The position numbers and the translations under genes were made by a program. The notes under the pieces are model-generated. The model worked only from the letters and a program-made list of their open reading frames with translations. It did no database searches and was not told the DNA's origin. 31,282 nt of DNA from Roseivirga sp. UBA7431 (lineage in GTDB: Bacteria > Bacteroidota > Bacteroidia > Cytophagales > Cyclobacteriaceae), in NCBI GenBank assembly GCA_002477595.1, contig DLQN01000010.1, forward strand, positions 1 through 31,282, read 5' to 3'. Shown in pieces: positions 17,217-24,561 of this stretch; positions within the stretch are counted from its first letter, which is position 1, and each line of letters starts with the position of its first letter.

Positions 17217-18545
17217 TTATTTGTCAGGGCTAAGAATCCAATCGGAGTGTTTTAATGACTCCCATCTTACTTCTGAAAGGTCAACTTGACCATCGATTAA
17301 CCTAACTACAGGTTGTTTGTTCAGTCTTATGTAGGCTAGTGCACGGACTTCTACATCTCCTACTCCTATTTCTTGATAATGATTGTCGAGGTATTGGGCA
17401 AACTGCCAGATCATATCAGGTTTTCCTACAATCGCCCTTGACTGTCTACTGGTAAGAAATTCATTTGGCTTGACAGTCCAAGTGGAATCAGAATCTGTTG
17501 AAGTAATTTGATAAGTAAGGTTTCCGGTTTTGTATCTAAGCATCATTCGCCAAGCCAATCTGTGGCCTTCTTCTGTGTAGAAAACGTCTCCTTTATAGAG
17601 ATAATGTCTTAAGGGTAGATAAAGCTGCAGTATGAAGTAACAAAGAAATATAAAGGCAATTGAGGCACGTTTGACACTAATTTGTGGAATTAAAAGTGTG
17701 TTATAAGTTACAATTGGTTTCTTTTTGAAGAAGATCTTTCGGATTAATTCTGGCTCGAAGAAGAAAACGGTCAGCCCTATCATTAGGTAAGGGAAGATTC
17801 CAATTTGAAAGACGATCGAATTAAAAAGGTGAAATACGATTGAAATGATAAAGGCAGGAACCCGAGTTTTCTTATACAAAAGAAAGTAAATGATCAGTCC
17901 GTCAAAAACGATCCCCCCATAGATAACTGCTTCTTGAAGCCATGGCTTTTGAAGTAAGTCACCAATGAGCCAATAGTTACTTTTCCCAAGAAAATTCATT
18001 GAAATGAATTCACCCTCTAGCCATCCGGGATAGAATTTATGGGTAGCAGCAAATGTGAAAACGATCCACATTTGAAGTATGAAAATAGTGATACACCAGC
18101 GCGGACAAGTGTTAGAAACTATGCTACTATTTCTTTTAGCGTCTAGCGATGCGTAGGCATGTGCTGGTATGATGAGCATGAAGATACACAGCAGAATAAG
18201 GAAGTAATAATGGTTATTGTAGGACGACTTTTGCATCCAATACACCATGGTCCAAAGAATTGTGAAGCCAGCGACACCTGCTCGGTAGTAGAACCCTAAC
18301 ATGACCATTAGCCCACAAATGGCCATTAAGCCGAAATGAATGTACATGGCATAACCGTCAGGTGCTTGTAGCCATTCAAAGCCTATAAGTGTAAAATTGA
18401 AGTCAGGTTCAATTAGGACTTGTCGCACCCATCCAGTGATTATTGCGCCAAAGCTTTCTGCGAAAATCAGCAAGCCAAAGATCATTCTGAAAAGGATCAA
18501 TGGGGAGTTATCTACAGGCTGAAATTGCTTTCTTATCCAGATCAA
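17217..18545 (-). CDS. HTTM-domain membrane protein (vitamin K carboxylase-like)
   Basis: Multi-pass inner-membrane protein of the HTTM family, related to the membrane half of vitamin K-dependent gamma-carboxylase and to SdpB, a protein needed to mature the Bacillus SDP toxin. Seen: VDNSPLILFRMIFGLLIFAES at the start, about 9-10 hydrophobic helices, MQKSSYNNHYYFLILLCIFMLIIPAHAYASLD, TFAATHKFYPGWLEGEFIS and a soluble ~100-residue C-terminal part. 442 aa is normal for the Bacteroidota form. The start must be TTG (18543-18545): an in-frame TAG lies two codons upstream, and the next Met (residue 21) would cut into the conserved first helix. It is divergent from the 53-aa peptide gene with a 46-base gap, and downstream lies feoAB on the same strand. 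The substrate is unknown. Confidence 0.8.
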   Translation of the reverse strand: MIWIRKQFQPVDNSPLILFRMIFGLLIFAESFGAIITGWVRQVLIEPDFNFTLIGFEWLQAPDGYAMYIHFGLMAICGLMVMLGFYYRAGVAGFTILWTMVYWMQKSSYNNHYYFLILLCIFMLIIPAHAYASLDAKRNSSIVSNTCPRWCITIFILQMWIVFTFAATHKFYPGWLEGEFISMNFLGKSNYWLIGDLLQKPWLQEAVIYGGIVFDGLIIYFLLYKKTRVPAFIISIVFHLFNSIVFQIGIFPYLMIGLTVFFFEPELIRKIFFKKKPIVTYNTLLIPQISVKRASIAFIFLCYFILQLYLPLRHYLYKGDVFYTEEGHRLAWRMMLRYKTGNLTYQITSTDSDSTWTVKPNEFLTSRQSRAIVGKPDMIWQFAQYLDNHYQEIGVGDVEVRALAYIRLNKQPVVRLIDGQVDLSEVRWESLKHSDWILSPDK

Positions 18546-18591
18546 ATGGTTCTATTTTGAATCAATTCAACTAATTTAAGGTTATAAACGC

Positions 18592-18753
18592 ATGACCGAA
18601 AAGAAAAAGAAGTCTATTAAAAACCCCGCGCCTGATAAGGCGGGAAAAGAAAAGCAATCAAAAGGTGTGGATACTACCGAACAGGATGATTTTGATTTCG
18701 GGGGATTTCCAAAAGACGTTTCTTTAAAAAGAAATATCGGTTGTGGAGGCTGA
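18592..18753 (+). CDS. 53-residue Lys-rich peptide ending in Gly-Cys-Gly-Gly
   Basis: A clean ATG-to-TGA frame that fills exactly the space between the HTTM gene (46 bases upstream, divergent) and the racemase stop codon (adjacent base). The first 25 residues are hydrophilic and Lys-rich (MTEKKKKSIKNPAPDKAG), then an acidic patch (TTEQDDFDFGGFPKD), then VSLKRNIGCGG as the C-terminus. No signal peptide and no membrane helix; one Cys only. The DFGG...LKRNIGCGG pattern looks like a conserved motif rather than random translation, and I have an unchecked impression that similar small proteins occur in other Bacteroidota. Function unknown. A cytosolic metal- or thiol-reactive tail, or a modified peptide, are both only possibilities. 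Confidence 0.6.
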   Translation: MTEKKKKSIKNPAPDKAGKEKQSKGVDTTEQDDFDFGGFPKDVSLKRNIGCGG

Positions 18754-20274
18754 TCACTCAGAGTAGAAAACTCGTTTTACCCGATTATTTATGTTTGTTA
18801 AAATCTCATAAGGGATAGTGTTGCCCCATTCTGCCAGTTGGCTTACCGTTGGGTTTGTACCAAAGACGACCACTTCATCACCCGCATGAACTTCTAAGCC
18901 AGTAATGTCAACCATCGTCATATCCATACAAATGCTTCCAATCGTTTTGGCTTTTTGCCCATTAATCATGACATAGGCATTTCCATTACTGAAATATCTT
19001 AGATAACCGTCTGCATAGCCAACGGCTATGGTTGCAACGGTCATTTCTTTTTCAGCTTTTCCCTTTCTAGCGTAACCGATGGTTTCACCAGCTTTGACGG
19101 TTCTTATCTGTGAGACGATCGTTTTCAGTGTAGCAGGATTTTTTAGTTTATCAGCACTTAGAGCACTCACCTCTATGCCATGAAGGCCGATGCCAAGTCT
19201 CACCATATCTTCTTGAAATTCATTATGCCGAACGATACCTCCAGAGTTTAAAATATGCCTGATCGGCTTGTACGATAGCGCTACGTCTATCTTATCTGCA
19301 CCGTTTCGAAATAACGCCACTTGCTCTCTTGTAAAGCCTTCTTGTGTTTGATCATCCGAGGCCGCTAGATGAGTGAAAATACTTTTGATATGGATTTGGG
19401 GATTGTTTGCTATGGTGTCTATTAATGAGTCGAGATCACTTTCATTAAAGCCTAGTCTATTCATTCCAGTATTTAGAATCAAGTGCGCTGGCAATACTTT
19501 GTTCGCCAATTGATAGGCGCTGAGAAAGCTTTTTAGTTGTTCCAAGCTGTAAATTTCCGGTTCTAGATCGTACCTCATCAAGTTGAACGGTTCATCCTGA
19601 GAGGCGTTCATTACCATGATAGGTGCCTTGATACCATCCTGTCGTAATAGTATTCCTTCATCAACATAGGCCACAGATAGATAGTCTACCTTATGGTATT
19701 CAAGGAGTTTGCTTATTTCTGTGCTACCCGCACCATAGGCCAATGCCTTTACTACTACCATTACTTGAGTCTCTGGCTTGAGCAATGACTTGTAAAAATT
19801 TAGATTGTGTATAATCGCATCTAGATTAATCTCTAGTATAGTTTTATGGCCTTTTTCTACAAGCGATTTAGAGACCTTTTCAAGCGTAAAGTCAGGGGCT
19901 CCTTTGATCAGGATTAGCTCATTCTTGAATTGCCTCAGAGTTTTGGAGCCTAACAAGGCCTCTACGTCATCGAAAAATTCTGTTGAAACACTGAATTGCG
20001 CTTTGTTCGTAAAAAGCTCAGGACCGATTGCAACAAGTTTGTCAACTCCTTTTTTTATCAGGAGGTCATTCAGTGCTGAATAGAATTGACTGGAATTTTT
20101 ACTTCGAATGAAATCGGATAAGATGACAGTCTTTTTGGTCAATTGATTTTGTTGGTTCATGAAATCCAAGGCCCTTGTTAACCCTGCCAGATCATGATTG
20201 TAAGTGTCATCAATCAGGTAGGTGTTGTTTATACCTTTTTTCAATTCCAGTCTCATTTTTACAGGGCTGATCAT
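18754..20274 (-). CDS. alr: Alanine racemase with only the last domain of MurF fused
   Basis: PLP-dependent racemase supplying D-Ala for peptidoglycan. In Bacteroidota it is usually the C-terminal half of a MurF-Alr fusion of about 820 aa. Here the first ~135 residues (MRLELKKGINNTYLIDDTYNHDLAGLTRALDFM, TKKTVILSDF) are the C-terminal ligase domain of MurF, and the N-terminal and ATP-binding domains are absent: an in-frame TAA lies 18 bases before the ATG, and I find no MurF-like sequence in the 148 bases upstream. The racemase part looks complete: PLP Lys in VMVVVKALAYGAGS, AYVDEGILLRQDG, LNTGMNRLGF, FTHLAASDD, HILNSGGI, the catalytic Tyr in AVGYADGYLRYF, and SICMDMTMVDI. The usual GIxLYG is GIGLHGIE here. 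A separate murF would be needed elsewhere. Confidence 0.85.
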   Translation of the reverse strand: MISPVKMRLELKKGINNTYLIDDTYNHDLAGLTRALDFMNQQNQLTKKTVILSDFIRSKNSSQFYSALNDLLIKKGVDKLVAIGPELFTNKAQFSVSTEFFDDVEALLGSKTLRQFKNELILIKGAPDFTLEKVSKSLVEKGHKTILEINLDAIIHNLNFYKSLLKPETQVMVVVKALAYGAGSTEISKLLEYHKVDYLSVAYVDEGILLRQDGIKAPIMVMNASQDEPFNLMRYDLEPEIYSLEQLKSFLSAYQLANKVLPAHLILNTGMNRLGFNESDLDSLIDTIANNPQIHIKSIFTHLAASDDQTQEGFTREQVALFRNGADKIDVALSYKPIRHILNSGGIVRHNEFQEDMVRLGIGLHGIEVSALSADKLKNPATLKTIVSQIRTVKAGETIGYARKGKAEKEMTVATIAVGYADGYLRYFSNGNAYVMINGQKAKTIGSICMDMTMVDITGLEVHAGDEVVVFGTNPTVSQLAEWGNTIPYEILTNINNRVKRVFYSE

Positions 20275-20422
20275 AGAAATACCACTTTGAATTTACGACT
20301 CATTTTAACCTATTACTGCTCTGTTATCTCATGAAAGGGCTATAATTTCTTGACTTTGGCTAGCCTTCAATATTTTCCCGCTAGCCCACTTTCAGATTTT
20401 ACCAACCTGTAAATTAAACGCT

Positions 20423-20761
20423 TTAAAAGAGAGATACTCCATTTGCAACGGGAGCATCAACAGTACAAAGTACTACGTCTCCATTATCATCAGGGAAGCC
20501 AGTAATTAGCACTTCTGACATAACCCTTCCGATTTGTTTTGATGGAAAGTTAGTGACACAAACCACTTGTTTACCTATTAGATCACCGATTTTATAGTGT
20601 TCTGTTACTTGTGCGCTCGATTTCTTGATACCCAACTCTTCACCTAAATTTACGTATAGGATATAAGTAGGTCGCTTAGCTTCCAGATACTCTTCGACCT
20701 TGATAATCGTTCCGACTTTTAACGAAACTTTTTTAAAATCTTGCCAAGTGATGGCGTCCAT
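20423..20761 (-). CDS. CsaA-like tRNA-binding protein
   Basis: Small OB-fold protein of the EMAP-II/tRNA-binding family, most like CsaA, which is described as having chaperone and tRNA-binding properties. Seen: MDAITWQDFKKVSLKVGTI at the start, KVEEYLEAKRPTYILYVNLGEELG, the KSSAQVTEHY motif, LIGKQVVCVTNFPSKQIGRVMSEVLITGF, and a C-terminal VDAPVANGVSLF. 112 aa, the normal size for the single-domain dimeric form. It has its own well-formed promoter upstream and is followed by the truncated racemase gene after 148 bases, so the two may or may not share a transcript. Confidence 0.88.
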   Translation of the reverse strand: MDAITWQDFKKVSLKVGTIIKVEEYLEAKRPTYILYVNLGEELGIKKSSAQVTEHYKIGDLIGKQVVCVTNFPSKQIGRVMSEVLITGFPDDNGDVVLCTVDAPVANGVSLF

Positions 20762-20799
20762 AGGCTTATTTTAATAGGAAATAATTATTAAAGACAGAA

Positions 20800-20834
20800 C
20801 AAATTTATTAGCATGAATGTAAGCTATTTACAAA
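20800..20834 (-). promoter_or_regulatory. Putative promoter of the CsaA-like gene
   Basis: On the minus strand TAAATTTG (20800-20807) matches TAnnTTTG exactly, and TTTG (20831-20834) lies 23 bases upstream, within the 17-23 range reported for Bacteroidota. The predicted leader is about 33 bases. Confidence 0.55.
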
Positions 20835-20869
20835 AAATTGTTATTTTTATAACCCTTTAAAAAGAGACT

Positions 20870-21238
20870 ATGCTGAAAAAGTTCACAGTATTGGTAGTTA
20901 CTTGTTGCGTTGGGTTGTGTTTTACAAGCCAAGAAGTTTATGCTCAAGAGGGCGGAGCTGAGGAGCGAGAAGGAGAAGTAATCATGAATGCTGATTCTTC
21001 CAGTATTGAAGCATTGCTAGAAGGATACAGAACACGTCCTGCGAATGAGTCTTTACAATCTCCTTCGAATGAAGTTTCTACCCCGATACGTAATCTTGAA
21101 GGCATAAACATTAAGCCTGTAATCGTTCCTGCTAACACTGAAAAGTCGAAAGTGAAAGAAGGTAAGTCAGACGTTTCTTTTAATCTACTATACTACCTCT
21201 TCTACAAATTCAAGCATGTAGATATCTCTGGTAGTTAA
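20870..21238 (+). CDS. Small secreted protein, unrecognised
   Basis: 122 aa with a clear signal peptide (MLKKFTVLVVTCCVGLCFTSQEVYAQ, cleavage after VYA or YAQ at about 25-26). The mature part is hydrophilic, acidic at first (EGGAEEREGEVIMNADSSS), and ends with an aromatic block SFNLLYYLFYKFKHVD that could be a membrane- or partner-binding tail. No known domain was recognised. It lies 66 bases upstream of the TonB-dependent receptor ATG on the same strand, but that gene has its own strong promoter in between. It is divergent from the CsaA-like gene. A periplasmic accessory to the receptor is possible but is only inferred from position. Confidence 0.7.
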   Translation: MLKKFTVLVVTCCVGLCFTSQEVYAQEGGAEEREGEVIMNADSSSIEALLEGYRTRPANESLQSPSNEVSTPIRNLEGINIKPVIVPANTEKSKVKEGKSDVSFNLLYYLFYKFKHVDISGS

Positions 21239-21268
21239 TTAACCTTGTTTTCCGTTTGTAATTAATAC

Positions 21269-21300
21269 TTGCAATACTGTTGCAAAAAACTATACTTTTG
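21269..21300 (+). promoter_or_regulatory. Putative promoter of the TonB receptor gene, leaderless or nearly so
   Basis: TTG at 21269-21271 (-33) and TACTTTTG at 21293-21300 (exact TAnnTTTG) are spaced by 21 bases. The receptor ATG is at 21305, only 4 bases beyond the -7 element, so transcription should start at or within a few bases of the start codon. This also rules out TTG 21269 as the start codon. Confidence 0.6.
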
Positions 21301-21304
21301 CCCC

Positions 21305-23692
21305 ATGATCAGGGGCTATTTTTTTTGTATTCTGGCGATATTTCTGTCTACCGGTATAACGCTGGCTCAAACAGACTGCATATTTGATATTAAGGGAAGA
21401 ATCATCTCAGCTGAGAATGGAGAGCCTATACCGTTTGCAACCATCGAGGTTACCAGTGGCAGTGATAAGAAAGCGATTGTAAGCAAAGCAGATGGCTTAT
21501 TCGAGTTGTCCAGTTTGTGCGAGGCGGAAGTGACTATACTCGTTAAGTTCATTGGCTTTCAGACGCTACAAAAGAAGTATGCCTTGGTGAGGGGTGAGAA
21601 CAATATAGAAATCAAGCTTTTAGTCGATGTAAGGAACCTTGGAGAGGTTACTGTTGAAGAGGAAAAGGTCGCTGAAATTGTGACTGTTCAACGGAGCGAG
21701 GTTAATGCAGAAGCACTGAATAGATCTGCAGGTGCTTCTCTGGGCGAGGCATTAACAGAAATCACCGGAGTTAATATGCTCCAAACTGGACCTACAATTG
21801 CAAAACCTGTAATACATGGTTTGCATAGTAACCGCATACTTATTCTCAACAACGGCATTCGACAAGAAGGACAAAGCTGGGGGCAAGAGCACGCGCCAGA
21901 GATCGACCCTTTTATAGCGAATAATCTTAAACTTATAAAAGGGGCAGCAGCCGTTAAATATGGCTCTGATGCAATTGGAGGTGTTATACTGGTAAATCCT
22001 GCCGAACTACCCAATACAGCTTCTTTCTCGGGTAAGGTGAATGTGCTTGGAGCCTCTAATAGTCAACTCTATGCTTCTTCTGCAATTTTCGAAGGAGGAG
22101 TGAAAGGGCTTGAGGGTTTTGGATGGAGAATCCAAGGAACACTGAAAAAGGGAGGGGATGCGCAGACAGCTGACTATCGATTAACGAATACAGGCACCGA
22201 AGAACAGAATTTCTCCATGGGGCTAGGCTACCATAAAGACAATGCTGGGGTCGAAGTATTCTATAGTAGTTTCAATGCGGAATTAGGTGTTCTCAGAAGC
22301 GCTCATATTGGCAATCTTACAGACTTAGCGATCGCTATAGACAGTGATAGGCCTTTGTTTATCGAAGACTTCAGTTACGATATTAACAATCCTTTTCAAG
22401 ATGTCAGTCACCAATTACTAAAAGCAAACGGGCATATTGAGTTAAAGGATGTTGGCGATTTCTCATTGCAATACGGCCTTCAGAATAATCAAAGAAAAGA
22501 GTTTGATGTAAGGCGGGCTGGGCGCTCTGAGATCCCTGCTTTATCCTTGGACTTGGTTACGCATACCCTTGATGTAGATTTGGACATGAGTGCAATGGGG
22601 AATTGGAAGTGGGATGTAGGGGCTAGTTTTTTATATCAAACCAATCTTAATAACTCAGAAACGGGAATTAGACCTCTGATTCCAAATTTTGAGAACTGGA
22701 CAGCAGGTGCTCATCTGATTGGAAGGTTTATCAAACCAAAATACGAACTAGAATTTGGAGCTAGGTATGACTTTCGCCACTATCTCGTCAAAAGATTCGA
22801 TGAGAATAATGACCTTCAGAAGCCTGAATTCGATTTTAATAACCTGACAGGTTCTGTTGGAGCGGTTTTCTTTTTATCAGAGGACTTGACTTTTCGAACG
22901 AATGTTGGGACAGCATGGCGGGCACCTCATGTCAATGAATTATACAGCGAAGGTCTTCATCATGGCGCTGCAGCAATTGAAGAGGGAAATGATCAGGTAG
23001 TTTCTGAGAAATCAATTAAATGGATTAATAGCCTAGAGAAATATACTGACCGATTTAGTCTTAGTGTTTCGGCATACTATAATCTCATTACAGACTATAT
23101 TTACCTAAGACCCGAAAGTGTAGAGTTGACGATTCGTGGTGCATTCCCCGTTTTCAGATATCAACAAACTGACGCCTTGCTTTACGGTATTGACACCGAC
23201 TTTGAATATAGATTTTCAGAGCAACTAGAGGTCAATTCGAAATTGTCATTGATTAGAGCAAAGGATAGAATATTGGATAGCCCACTCATCAATATTCCAG
23301 CAAGTCAGTTGGAAGGAGCGGTGGTATATAATTTTAATGAGAACCGACTTCAAAAGCCTTTTGTCTCTGCAGGCATTCGCGCAGTAAGTCGCCAACGCAA
23401 CGCACCTCGAGTAGTTTCGATTCAAGATGTGCTTGAGGCGAATGACAATGATCAAGACCTCTTTGCTAGTGATCCTTCCATTTTTGACTTTGTAGCCCCC
23501 CCAGAGGGGTATGTTAATTTCAAGTTGAGTGGAGGATTTGATATAGAATTTGAGAATGAAAATAACCTAAACGTTTTCATCTCTATCGATAACCTGTTCA
23601 ACAACAGTTATAGAGATTATCTCAATAGGTTTAGATACTATGCAGATGATTTAGGAAGAAATGTCAGCTTGAAATTGAGCTACACGTTTTAA
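21305..23692 (+). CDS. TonB-dependent outer-membrane receptor, metal or heme type
   Basis: Energised outer-membrane importer. The true start is ATG 21305 (MIRGYFFCILAIFLSTGITLAQ, signal peptide). A carboxypeptidase-regulatory-like domain follows (FDIKGRIISAENGEPIPFATIEV). The plug carries GASLGEALTEITGVNMLQTGP, KPVIHGLHSNRILILNNGIRQEGQSWGQEHAPEIDPF and KLIKGAAAVKYGSDAIGGVILVNP. The barrel runs to the C-terminal LSYTF, ending in the required aromatic residue. 795 aa. The HGLHSNRI/GQEHAPEID plug resembles receptors for metals or metal complexes (the ZnuD/heme-type group) rather than the SusC type. No partner SusD gene is present. It converges on the HisA-family gene with a 4-base gap. The substrate cannot be decided from the sequence. 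Confidence 0.88.
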   Translation: MIRGYFFCILAIFLSTGITLAQTDCIFDIKGRIISAENGEPIPFATIEVTSGSDKKAIVSKADGLFELSSLCEAEVTILVKFIGFQTLQKKYALVRGENNIEIKLLVDVRNLGEVTVEEEKVAEIVTVQRSEVNAEALNRSAGASLGEALTEITGVNMLQTGPTIAKPVIHGLHSNRILILNNGIRQEGQSWGQEHAPEIDPFIANNLKLIKGAAAVKYGSDAIGGVILVNPAELPNTASFSGKVNVLGASNSQLYASSAIFEGGVKGLEGFGWRIQGTLKKGGDAQTADYRLTNTGTEEQNFSMGLGYHKDNAGVEVFYSSFNAELGVLRSAHIGNLTDLAIAIDSDRPLFIEDFSYDINNPFQDVSHQLLKANGHIELKDVGDFSLQYGLQNNQRKEFDVRRAGRSEIPALSLDLVTHTLDVDLDMSAMGNWKWDVGASFLYQTNLNNSETGIRPLIPNFENWTAGAHLIGRFIKPKYELEFGARYDFRHYLVKRFDENNDLQKPEFDFNNLTGSVGAVFFLSEDLTFRTNVGTAWRAPHVNELYSEGLHHGAAAIEEGNDQVVSEKSIKWINSLEKYTDRFSLSVSAYYNLITDYIYLRPESVELTIRGAFPVFRYQQTDALLYGIDTDFEYRFSEQLEVNSKLSLIRAKDRILDSPLINIPASQLEGAVVYNFNENRLQKPFVSAGIRAVSRQRNAPRVVSIQDVLEANDNDQDLFASDPSIFDFVAPPEGYVNFKLSGGFDIEFENENNLNVFISIDNLFNNSYRDYLNRFRYYADDLGRNVSLKLSYTF

Positions 23693-23696
23693 CGTA

Positions 23697-24419
23697 TTAT
23701 TTGACTAGGCTTTCAATGTCTTTAAGAGTGAGGTTACCCTCATAATAAGCTCGACCAAAAATCACTCCTTTGACGCCAATATCTTCTAGCCGTTTGATAT
23801 CGTCTACAGACCTAACACCACCACTTGCAAGAAAAAATATATTTGGAAATTTCTTTACAAGTCTCTCATACATTTCGAAGTTAGGACCTTCTTGAATTCC
23901 ATCTTTTTCTACATCTGAGCATTTCACATATTTAATACCGCGCATGTAGAAATAGTCGATATGATCGTCAAGTTCGGTTCTTGTATTCTTTTGCCAACCT
24001 CTGATCGCTATCTTACCTTTTTTTGCATCCGCGCCAAGGGTAATTTTTTCACGGCCATAGGAAAGCATCCATGAAGAGAACAGTTCCTTTCTATCCACAG
24101 CGATTGATGCAGCTGTAATAGACGTAGCACCATATTCATAAGCCTTGCTAATGTCTCCGTCTGTTGATATGCCACCACTGAAGTCAATTTTCAAATTAGT
24201 GTATCCAGAGATTGCTTCAAGGATGTGATAATTCACGGGGCTCCCTTTTCGAGCACCATCCAAATCAATAATATGAATCTTCTTGATTCCATACTCCTCA
24301 AACTGCTTTGCTATATCAACAGGGCTGTGTTTGTATACTTTCTCACTAGTATAGTCTCCTTGTTTAAGCCTTGTGAGCTTTCCGTCAATAATGGATATAG
24401 AGGGTATAATCTGAATCAT
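23697..24419 (-). CDS. HisA-family TIM-barrel isomerase with catalytic Asp replaced
   Basis: HisA isomerises ProFAR to PRFAR in histidine synthesis. This 240-aa protein aligns end to end with HisA: IIDGKLTRLKQGDY, KIHIIDLDGARKG, the phosphate loops DFSGGIST and LASGGVRSVDD, KITLGADAKKGKIAIRGWQ, KYVKCSDVEKDGIQEGPN and GVIFGRAYYEG. The general-acid Asp is present (Asp131). The general-base Asp of PAIDL (Asp8 in Thermotoga HisA) is Ser9 here (PSISIID). The codon is TCC, at least two changes from an Asp codon, so this is not a single-base error. No other his gene is nearby. It may be a histidine enzyme with changed chemistry, a paralogue with another substrate, or inactive. An exact -7 promoter element lies 26 bases upstream. 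Confidence 0.8.
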   Translation of the reverse strand: MIQIIPSISIIDGKLTRLKQGDYTSEKVYKHSPVDIAKQFEEYGIKKIHIIDLDGARKGSPVNYHILEAISGYTNLKIDFSGGISTDGDISKAYEYGATSITAASIAVDRKELFSSWMLSYGREKITLGADAKKGKIAIRGWQKNTRTELDDHIDYFYMRGIKYVKCSDVEKDGIQEGPNFEMYERLVKKFPNIFFLASGGVRSVDDIKRLEDIGVKGVIFGRAYYEGNLTLKDIESLVK

Positions 24420-24445
24420 AAGTGTCGCAAGAAAATTGAAGGAAC

Positions 24446-24453
24446 CAAAACTA
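24446..24453 (-). promoter_or_regulatory. Putative -7 element of the HisA-family gene
   Basis: On the minus strand TAGTTTTG matches TAnnTTTG exactly, 26 bases upstream of the ATG. TTTC about 22 bases further up is a one-mismatch -33 candidate. The 142-base gap to the response-regulator gene holds nothing else that I can identify. Confidence 0.45.
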
Positions 24454-24561
24454 ATAAAATTTAAATCTCTGATTCGAAAGTCAGGTTTAAATTATTGTTA
24501 ACGGCCTAAGCTTATGAAAATACTAAATCTTCACGAGCTTCCCAAGAAACGCTACTTGCCC

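Noticed and set aside
20358..20386. Inverted repeat GGCTAGC/GCTAGCC in the gap between the CsaA-like gene and alr
   Set aside because: Loop of 15 bases and no T-run on either side; could be chance. It was considered as a deletion scar for the missing MurF part, but nothing supports that.
21269..21304. TTG start adding a Cys-rich 12-residue extension to the TonB receptor
   Set aside because: This region is the promoter, and the extension would spoil the signal peptide.
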